Part shown: in pieces, positions 1 to 4,757 of the stretch
Layout: the number at the start of each line of letters is the position of its first letter
Position numbering within the stretch: position 1 is the first letter of the stretch
Assembly (NCBI GenBank): GCA_028286505.1
Contig: JAQBRK010000045.1
Span: forward strand, 1 to 6,043
Length of the DNA stretch: 6,043 bases
Origin: Parcubacteria group bacterium
Lineage (GTDB): Bacteria > Patescibacteriota > Minisyncoccia > Phycocordibacterales > Phycocordibacteraceae
Direction: 5' to 3'
The notes under the pieces: model-generated
What the model saw: the letters and a program-made list of their open reading frames with translations, nothing else
What the model was told of the DNA's origin: nothing
Databases searched by the model: none
Position numbers and translations under genes: made by a program

Positions 1-752
1 CCGGCACGAAATACTTGGCCGTCGTCGGCTCGCGGGCGCTTACGAGCTATGGACGCGAAGCGTGCAACAAACTCATTGCAGGACTTGCCGGTTACCCCAT
101 TTCAATAATCTCGGGTCTGGCGCTTGGGGCAGATGCCGCTGCACATCGCGCGGCGCTTGCCGCAGGGCTCCACACCATCGCGATACCCGGTTCCGGCATA
201 GGAGACGGCGCCATTTCTCCACGCACTAATTTGGGACTCGCCAAGGATATTCTCGCGAGTGGTGGTGCACTTATGTCAGAGCATGAATCTGACTATCTTC
301 CGCACTCGTATGACTTCCCTTCGCGCAATCGCATCATGGTTGGCATGGCGAATGCCGTCCTCATGATAGAAGCCGGCGACAAGTCAGGTACGCTCATCAC
401 CGCCCGACTTACGTCTGAATATAATCGCGACCTGCTCTGTGTGCCGCATCGCATCGGCGACCCGCATGGTTTCGGCTCGCACCTTTTCTTGCGCCTCGGA
501 GCGACACTTGTTACTCACCCACTTCATATACTTGAAGCGTTACACATCACGCCGCGTCTTGAGGGAGAAGTCTCGACCATCAGGCTCGAAGGCAATGAGA
601 AGACGCTCTACGAACTTCTTGAACAACCTCTCAGTCGCGACGACGCCGTGCGACTTTCGAAGCTCAGCGTCGGTGACGCACTTACCGCTCTCGTGACGCT
701 CGAGCTTAAAGGCATCGCCCGCGAAGAGTTCGGCGCGTGGCGCCGGGTATAG
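1..752 (+). CDS. dprA: DNA-processing protein DprA (5' end outside window)
   Basis: DprA/Smf binds incoming single-stranded DNA in the cytoplasm and loads RecA onto it during natural transformation. The reading frame is open to the left edge (codons start at base 3), so the gene begins upstream and the N-terminal helical domain is not visible; the TTG at 15 is an internal Leu codon. About 249 codons are seen. The Rossmann-like DprA domain is clear: LAVVGSRALTSYG at its start, SGLALGADAAAH, TIAIPGSGIG, then GALMSEHE, FPSRNRIM, EAGDKSGTLITA and the GATLV strand. The last roughly 55 residues form the winged-helix tail ending EEFGAWRRV. Family members usually have VPG where this has VPH. The stop is TAG at 750-752. 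The final 39 nt recur in diverged form at 1616-1654. The family assignment is secure; activity is inferred. Confidence 0.95.
   Translation, partial: GTKYLAVVGSRALTSYGREACNKLIAGLAGYPISIISGLALGADAAAHRAALAAGLHTIAIPGSGIGDGAISPRTNLGLAKDILASGGALMSEHESDYLPHSYDFPSRNRIMVGMANAVLMIEAGDKSGTLITARLTSEYNRDLLCVPHRIGDPHGFGSHLFLRLGATLVTHPLHILEALHITPRLEGEVSTIRLEGNEKTLYELLEQPLSRDDAVRLSKLSVGDALTALVTLELKGIAREEFGAWRRV
714..752 (+). repeat. Direct repeat, copy 1 (3' end of dprA)
   Basis: These 39 nt encode IAREEFGAWRRV plus the TAG stop of dprA. By hand count they match 1616-1654 at 33 of 39 positions. Five of the six differences are third-codon-position and synonymous; the sixth changes the last residue from Val to Ile. 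Each copy carries a GC-rich dyad just before the stop (CGGCGC/GCGCCG here, CGGCGCC/GGCGCCG in copy 2). The two copies bracket the EEP gene. The resemblance may extend weakly into the following bases, since both copies have a TATAA box about 26-27 nt after the stop. Confidence 0.8.
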
Positions 753-778
753 ATAGAGATGCAAGGAAGGACTCGCAG

Positions 779-784
779 TATAAT
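779..784 (+). promoter_or_regulatory. -10 box for the EEP gene (leaderless start)
   Basis: A perfect TATAAT lies seven bases before the ATG at 792, so transcription would be expected to start at or within a base or two of the A of that ATG. No convincing -35 hexamer is visible about 17 bp upstream (GAGATG at 756-761). The -10 match is seen; leaderless initiation is an inference. Confidence 0.6.
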
Positions 785-791
785 GCAGGGC

Positions 792-1583
792 ATGAATGTC
801 TACTCCTGGAATGTGCTCTATGAGAACAAGGAATTGGAAAGGGCTTTCGATTTCATACGTACTGCGAACTTCGATCTATTCTGTCTTCAGGAAGTCCCCG
901 ATGTATTTCTCGAGCGCCTAAAGACTCTTCCCTACCACGTAGCCAGTGCGGTAGAGTACGACTTTGTCAGACGCGATAGTGTTCATCGCCAGACGCTTTC
1001 GGTACTGCTATCGCGCTATCCTATTGCCGCTGCGGCAAATATTACCGTTCCTAATTGGTTCGAAAAACCTATTCTTCGTGAGCGCATAACGACGGCCATA
1101 CTGAGATTCTTCCATATATGGCAATGGACCAGAACGTCGGGCAATCGAAATCATTTACTTGCGCGTGTAGACATCCCTGATGTCGGGAGCGTGCAAGTCG
1201 TATCAGCTCATCTGACCATACATGGTTCAAGCGCTCGTAGAAGCGAACTCAACACTATATTTAGTGCACTATCGACGGAACTGCCCATACTCATCGGTGC
1301 GGATCTAAATATTTTTGATACCTATTTCGTGAGTATACCGAGTTGGTTCTTTGGAGCGACCCTTACGGACGCACTTTTCCCATGGAAAGAACGTGCGTGG
1401 GCGGAAAAGTTCTTCACAAAACATATGCTCGTGAACCCACTGCAAAAAAGAATTACGCACCGCGCGGCCCAGACTCAACTCGATCATATACTCGTGTCGA
1501 ATACCCTGAAGGTAAAGTCGGCAAGTGTCACTCCCGTGCGATACGGTTCAGACCATAATCCTGTTCATGTGGAACTTTCGTAA
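792..1583 (+). CDS. Endonuclease/exonuclease/phosphatase (EEP) family hydrolase
   Basis: A metal-dependent phosphodiesterase or nuclease of the EEP (DNase I-like) fold, 263 residues. Seen motifs, counted from this ATG: SWN (N7), LQEV (E34), SAHLT (H140), GADLN (D171, N173), LDHI (D231, H232) and the terminal GSDHNPVHVE (D254, H255). Together these supply the usual metal ligands and catalytic His/Asp of the family. There is no signal peptide or membrane segment, so it is probably cytoplasmic. I chose ATG 792 because the domain begins at once (MNVYSWN) and TATAAT at 779-784 overlaps the in-frame ATG at 783; ATG 759 would add 11 unconserved residues. Substrate cannot be told: DNA, RNA, or a lipid or sugar phosphate are all possible, and the LDHI motif argues against classical XthA. 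Two hand-counted 60-nt lines give 42-43% GC, against 53-72% for lines in dprA and topA. With the flanking dprA-tail repeats, this suggests acquisition. Confidence 0.88.
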   Translation: MNVYSWNVLYENKELERAFDFIRTANFDLFCLQEVPDVFLERLKTLPYHVASAVEYDFVRRDSVHRQTLSVLLSRYPIAAAANITVPNWFEKPILRERITTAILRFFHIWQWTRTSGNRNHLLARVDIPDVGSVQVVSAHLTIHGSSARRSELNTIFSALSTELPILIGADLNIFDTYFVSIPSWFFGATLTDALFPWKERAWAEKFFTKHMLVNPLQKRITHRAAQTQLDHILVSNTLKVKSASVTPVRYGSDHNPVHVELS

Positions 1584-1588
1584 CGACT

Positions 1589-1654
1589 CACGCACTCCCG
1601 CTACTTGACCTTCGAATCGCACGCGAGGAATTCGGCGCCTGGCGCCGTATATAG
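1589..1654 (+). pseudogene. Remnant of a second dprA 3' end
   Basis: Directly after the EEP gene a short frame reads HALPLLDLR followed by IAREEFGAWRRI and TAG. The second part is nearly identical to the DprA C-terminus (IAREEFGAWRRV). The first part resembles the preceding DprA segment (DALTALVTLELKG) if small gaps are allowed. The frame is closed upstream by a stop at 1556-1558 and has no start or DprA core, so it is not an intact gene. The match is certain for 1616-1654 and tentative for 1589-1615. Differences from the real dprA end are mostly synonymous, as if this copy diverged while still part of a functional gene, for example an older or foreign dprA allele. Confidence 0.7.
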
Positions 1655-1656
1655 GA

Positions 1657-1685
1657 TTTACGAGCAAAGCTACGAGCGGTATAAC
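1657..1685 (+). promoter_or_regulatory. Promoter of the small membrane protein gene
   Basis: TTTACG (1657-1662) and TATAAC (1680-1685) are separated by exactly 17 bp, a sigma70-like arrangement. Transcription should start near 1692, giving a leader of about 25 nt that contains the Shine-Dalgarno site. The promoter begins three bases after the dprA-remnant stop. Confidence 0.5.
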
Positions 1686-1703
1686 TGAAACAGTACCAAT
1701 GAC

Positions 1704-1710
1704 AAAGGAG
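1704..1710 (+). promoter_or_regulatory. Shine-Dalgarno site that sets the start at 1717
   Basis: AAAGGAG lies six bases before the ATG at 1717. It is the only strong, well-spaced ribosome-binding site in the window. It favours ATG 1717 over the in-frame ATG at 1699, which would place this site inside the coding region. Confidence 0.75.
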
Positions 1711-1716
1711 TGCATC

Positions 1717-2052
1717 ATGGCCAACGCCCTGCTGCTTCTGTCTTCAGTTCTTATCTACCCGTACTGGATCTGTTCCAAAACTTCGCTCCTGCCTTTGCCG
1801 TTTCGGTGGCTCGGCAAGGCGTGGCTGACGGGCATCATACTATTCGTTCTTCTTCTGGGCGAAGGCATGCTTGCAGTCATGTTCGTTCTCGTCAGACTGC
1901 ACGAGCTTCCGGTACGTGAACACGACGTTCTGTGGCCGGCAATCGGTGGATGGTTCTTTTTCGGCGTCCTCTTCTTGTTCCGCTCAATGGCGCACCTGGC
2001 CTACGTAGCCATCAGGATCAGAAGAAATCTAATCCTGACCGCACGCAAGTAG
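1717..2052 (+). CDS. Small three-helix membrane protein of unknown function
   Basis: A 111-residue hydrophobic protein that I do not recognise. Three membrane segments are visible: about residues 3-19 (ALLLLSSVLIYPYWI), 37-59 (LTGIILFVLLLGEGMLAVMF) and 72-98 (containing GGWFFFGVLFLF). Positive charges lie in the first loop (K21, R30, K34) and in the C-terminal tail (RIRRN, TARK), which suggests an N-out, C-in topology. No catalytic motif, lipobox or cysteine pair is apparent. The start is fixed by AAAGGAG with 6-nt spacing. It has its own promoter and is followed immediately by a strong terminator, so it appears to be a monocistronic unit between dprA/EEP and topA. The gene itself is likely real because of the SD, the terminator and the coherent membrane profile; its role is unknown. 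Confidence 0.75.
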   Translation: MANALLLLSSVLIYPYWICSKTSLLPLPFRWLGKAWLTGIILFVLLLGEGMLAVMFVLVRLHELPVREHDVLWPAIGGWFFFGVLFLFRSMAHLAYVAIRIRRNLILTARK

Positions 2053-2058
2053 CAAAGG

Positions 2059-2085
2059 AGTCCGTGGCCAGCGCCGCGGACTTTT
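2059..2085 (+). terminator. Rho-independent terminator after the membrane protein gene
   Basis: AGTCCGTGGC (2059-2068) pairs with GCCGCGGACT (2073-2082), a 10-bp GC-rich stem with one G-U pair and a four-base loop CAGC, followed by a T run at 2082-2085. It lies seven bases beyond the TAG stop. It should insulate topA from upstream transcription. Confidence 0.8.
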
Positions 2086-2150
2086 GCATTCGTATGCGGC
2101 AGTCGTTTCAAAACTTCAGATGCGAGGCGTTGAAGAGCGAGAACGCGACT

Positions 2151-2165
2151 CGTACTTGAAGTACG
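2151..2165 (+). repeat. 15-nt palindrome upstream of topA
   Basis: CGTACTT-G-AAGTACG is a perfect inverted repeat with 7-bp arms around one central base. A related outer pair (ACTCGT at 2148-2153, ACGAGT at 2166-2171) extends the symmetry with an offset. A second palindrome, GTTCGAAC, follows at 2172-2179. The site is non-coding, 97 bp before the topA start. It could be a protein-binding site; nothing shows which protein. Confidence 0.5.
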
Positions 2166-2222
2166 ACGAGTGTTCGAACGATGAAAACAACGACACGGAT
2201 GGAGGAATTCAAACGACTGTCC

Positions 2223-2252
2223 TTGACTATATATAGGTACGCGCGCTATGCA
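2223..2252 (+). promoter_or_regulatory. Putative topA promoter
   Basis: TTGACT (2223-2228) is a good -35 match. TATGCA (2247-2252), 18 bp downstream, is a weak -10 candidate that would place the transcript start only a few bases before ATG 2262. TATATA within 2228-2235 is an alternative -10, but without a clear -35. No Shine-Dalgarno site precedes the ATG, consistent with a very short leader. Confidence 0.35.
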
Positions 2253-2263
2253 TACCTATATAT
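2229..2263 (+). repeat. Perfect 11-bp inverted repeat reaching into the topA start codon
   Basis: ATATATAGGTA (2229-2239) is the exact reverse complement of TACCTATATAT (2253-2263), with a 13-nt spacer. The right arm includes the first two bases of the topA ATG (2262-2264). The left arm starts directly after the TTGACT hexamer, so the arms flank the putative -10. The repeat could be an operator. Alternatively, if transcription starts further upstream, it could form an RNA hairpin hiding the start codon. The symmetry is seen; the function is inferred. Confidence 0.7.
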
Positions 2264-4667
2264 GGCAACGAAGACCGGCAAGATACTCCTCATCGTCGAG
2301 TCGCCCGCAAAGGCGCGGACTATTCAACAGTACCTCGGAAAAGAGTACGAAGTACTTGCTTCCGTCGGTCACGTGCGCGACCTTCCGAAGAGCAATAAGG
2401 ACGCGGTGGACATCGAGAACGGCTTCAAGCCGCGCTACGTGGTATCGCCCGATAAGCGCGACGTCATCGAGAAAATAAAGAAGGCCGCATCGACTGCAAG
2501 CGAGATCTATCTTGCGACCGACCCCGATCGCGAGGGCGAAGCTATTTCCTGGCATATCAAAGAGGCTGTGGGACTCAAGGAGCCGAAGCGCGTAGTCTTC
2601 CATGAAATCACTAAGGCTGCAGTGGAGGAGGCGCTCGCCCACCCACGCCTTATCGACGAGAACCTTCGCTACGCGCAGGAGGCACGTCGCGTGCTCGACC
2701 GCCTCGTGGGTTATGACCTTTCCGGCGTCATTTGGAAAAAGGTTCGCTACGGCCTTTCTGCCGGTCGTGTGCAATCACCGGCACTCCGCATACTTGCCGA
2801 GCGCGAGCGCGAAATAAAAGCTTTCATTCCCGAGATCTTTTACGTTATCGATGCGCGTTTCAAGACCCTAGGAAAAGACGCTATGGAATTCCCTGCCGTC
2901 TGTTCGGTGCAGCCTGCAGACAGCGCGGAAGCGACTCGTATCGTAACGCTCGGTGAAAAAGCGAAATGGAAAGTCGCGGACGTGAACGAGTCCGCCCAAG
3001 AGCGACATCCACGTCCTCCGTTCACTACCTCTACCCTGCAACAGGCAGCTTCCACGCGCCTCGGATTCTCGCCGAGCCGCACCATGCGTGCCGCTCAGAA
3101 ACTCTATGAAGCCGGTCATATTACCTACATGCGTACCGACTCTGTGAATCTTTCCAAAGAAGCAGTTGGTAAGCTTGCTGCGGTCGCCAAGAGCGAATTC
3201 GGAGAGAAATATGTGCAGGCACGTGCCTACAAGACAAAAAGCAAGAATGCTCAGGAGGCTCACGAAGCCGTTCGCCCTACGGAACCGTCACGCGACCACG
3301 CAGGAGCAGAGCCCGACCAACACCGCCTCTACGAACTCATCCGCATCCGCGCCATCGCGTCTCAAATGGCATCCGCCGCAGTACTTCGCACGAGCGTCAA
3401 GATAGAAGCCGACGCCGATATTCCTCTCTTCAGCGCGAACGGTTCGCGCGTGATATTCCCGGGCTGGCTTGCGCTTGATACGCGTGCCCGCGGAGAGGAC
3501 GTGGAGCTTCCGAAGTTTGCGCAAGGCGACAAGCTCGACCTCATAGCGCTCGGAAGCCTGGAGAAGCAGACCGAACCACCCAACCGCTACACCGAAGCCG
3601 GGCTCATCAAGGAACTCGAAAAGCGCGGCATCGGCCGCCCTTCTACCTACGCGTCCACGATGAACACCATCGTCACCCGCGGGTACGTAGATAAGACCGG
3701 ACGCACCCTTACGCCAACCGCGACCGGCATGGTGGTGTCCGGGTTCCTCGAGGAGCATTTTGCGGAATACATCAGCGATACGTTCACCGCAGAGATGGAA
3801 GATGAGCTCGACGAGATTGCGCGGGGCGAGCGCGCCTATGAGCCAACGCTTCGCGAATTCTATGGTCCGTTCAAGAAAGCAGTCGACGCGAAAGAAGATT
3901 TGCCAAAGGCCACCTCGCTTGGCGCGGTGCCCGCGGAATTCGTCTGCCCTATCTGCGGTGCTCCTATGGAATTCAAGCTCGGTCGCGGCGGCATTTTTAT
4001 GAGCTGTACGCGGTACCCCGAGTGTACCGGCGCTCGCCAGGAGGATGGTTCGGAACTGAAATCAGACGAGCCCATTGGCATGCACCCTACCGAGAACGCT
4101 CCTATATATGTAAAAGCGGGACGCTTTGGACCGTATGTGGAAATGAACCTGGGACTGCTAGAAGAGGCTCCTCAGGAGGTACTCCTCACCAAAGCAGGCA
4201 AGCCTCGTAAAGTGAAACCAAAGAAGCCGAAGGAGAACCTGAAACGCGCGAGCATCCCTGCAGGAGTCGATGCCTCCGCGATAACGCTTGAGGACGCCGT
4301 AAAGTATCTTTCGCTACCCCGAACCCTCGGGAATCATCCTGATACCGGCGAGCCTATCGCTGCAAACACGGGACGCTTCGGACCGTTCATCGCACATAAC
4401 GGCGAATTCCGCTCCATCAAGAAAGGTGACCCGTACACTATCTCCTTCGAAGAAGCCGTCGCGCTTCTCGCCATTCCCAAGCAACCGCCCAAGGGCGTTG
4501 ACCTCGTGCGTGACCTCGGCAAGCACCCGAAGTCCGGCAAATTGCTTACCCTCTACAAATCGAAAGCGGGACACTTCCTAAAGAAAGGTTTGCGTCGCAT
4601 CTATCTTCCTGAAAATGTTGACCCTGCAACCTTCACCGTAGAGGAAGCCGCGGACTACCTGAAATAA
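2262..4667 (+). CDS. topA: DNA topoisomerase I (type IA)
   Basis: Relaxes negative supercoils by cutting one strand through a 5'-phosphotyrosine link. The protein has 801 residues, close to the usual family length. It opens with the Toprim domain (KILLIVESPAKA, E13; acidic TDPDREGE, D87/D89/E91). The central core has SAGRVQSPAL (166-175), the active-site tyrosine Y289 in ITYMRTDS, QEAHEAVRPT (331-340) and EKRGIGRPSTYA (453-464). One zinc finger follows (C562, C565, C582, C588). Then come C-terminal topoisomerase repeats with the GRFGPY/GRFGPF pattern (about 607-740) and a last, degenerate one near 745-801. All catalytic residues I can check are present. ATG 2262 is chosen because the family begins with M-(few residues)-LLIVESPAKA; the in-frame ATG at 2181 would add 27 residues across the inverted repeat. 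There is no Shine-Dalgarno site. Confidence 0.97.
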   Translation: MATKTGKILLIVESPAKARTIQQYLGKEYEVLASVGHVRDLPKSNKDAVDIENGFKPRYVVSPDKRDVIEKIKKAASTASEIYLATDPDREGEAISWHIKEAVGLKEPKRVVFHEITKAAVEEALAHPRLIDENLRYAQEARRVLDRLVGYDLSGVIWKKVRYGLSAGRVQSPALRILAEREREIKAFIPEIFYVIDARFKTLGKDAMEFPAVCSVQPADSAEATRIVTLGEKAKWKVADVNESAQERHPRPPFTTSTLQQAASTRLGFSPSRTMRAAQKLYEAGHITYMRTDSVNLSKEAVGKLAAVAKSEFGEKYVQARAYKTKSKNAQEAHEAVRPTEPSRDHAGAEPDQHRLYELIRIRAIASQMASAAVLRTSVKIEADADIPLFSANGSRVIFPGWLALDTRARGEDVELPKFAQGDKLDLIALGSLEKQTEPPNRYTEAGLIKELEKRGIGRPSTYASTMNTIVTRGYVDKTGRTLTPTATGMVVSGFLEEHFAEYISDTFTAEMEDELDEIARGERAYEPTLREFYGPFKKAVDAKEDLPKATSLGAVPAEFVCPICGAPMEFKLGRGGIFMSCTRYPECTGARQEDGSELKSDEPIGMHPTENAPIYVKAGRFGPYVEMNLGLLEEAPQEVLLTKAGKPRKVKPKKPKENLKRASIPAGVDASAITLEDAVKYLSLPRTLGNHPDTGEPIAANTGRFGPFIAHNGEFRSIKKGDPYTISFEEAVALLAIPKQPPKGVDLVRDLGKHPKSGKLLTLYKSKAGHFLKKGLRRIYLPENVDPATFTVEEAADYLK

Positions 4668-4737
4668 GTCGAGCTGATGTGCGCGAGTCGGCGCATACGT
4701 GACGTAATAGGCCACAAAGCTGCGCTTACGGGCCGAG

Positions 4738-4746
4738 TGATATACT
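4738..4746 (+). promoter_or_regulatory. Extended -10 promoter of rsh
   Basis: TG-A-TATACT is an extended -10 element (TG at 4738-4739, hexamer at 4741-4746). No -35 match is visible at the expected distance. Initiation about seven bases downstream (4753-4754) would leave a leader of only 4-5 nt before ATG 4758, and no Shine-Dalgarno site exists. Confidence 0.55.
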
Positions 4747-4757
4747 TGCTTCGAGCT

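Noticed and set aside
759..791. Starting the EEP protein at ATG 759 or 783
   Set aside because: TATAAT at 779-784 overlaps the ATG at 783, and the EEP fold begins right at MNVYSWN from 792. AAGGAAGG near 763-770 is too far from 783 and inside the 759 frame.
2160..2190. tRNA T-arm-like GTTCGAAC
   Set aside because: Flanking bases do not form a 5-bp T stem, and no acceptor, D or anticodon arms fit around it.
2181..2261. Extending TopA upstream to the ATG at 2181
   Set aside because: The extra 27 residues cross the inverted repeat and the putative promoter, are unlike any TopA N-terminus, and have no ribosome-binding site. GGAGGA at 2201-2206 has no start at a useful distance.
1648..4110. Recurrent TATATAGG/CCTATATA 8-mer (1648-1655, 2230-2237, 2255-2262, 4101-4108)
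   Set aside because: Two copies are the arms of the topA inverted repeat. One follows the dprA remnant and one is inside topA coding sequence (Pro-Ile-Tyr). It is too short and low in complexity to call a dispersed element.
4678..4697. Hairpin after topA (TGTGCGC/GCGCATA, 6-nt loop) as a terminator
   Set aside because: The stem is only 7 bp with one G-U pair and has no T run after it, so it does not support a terminator call.
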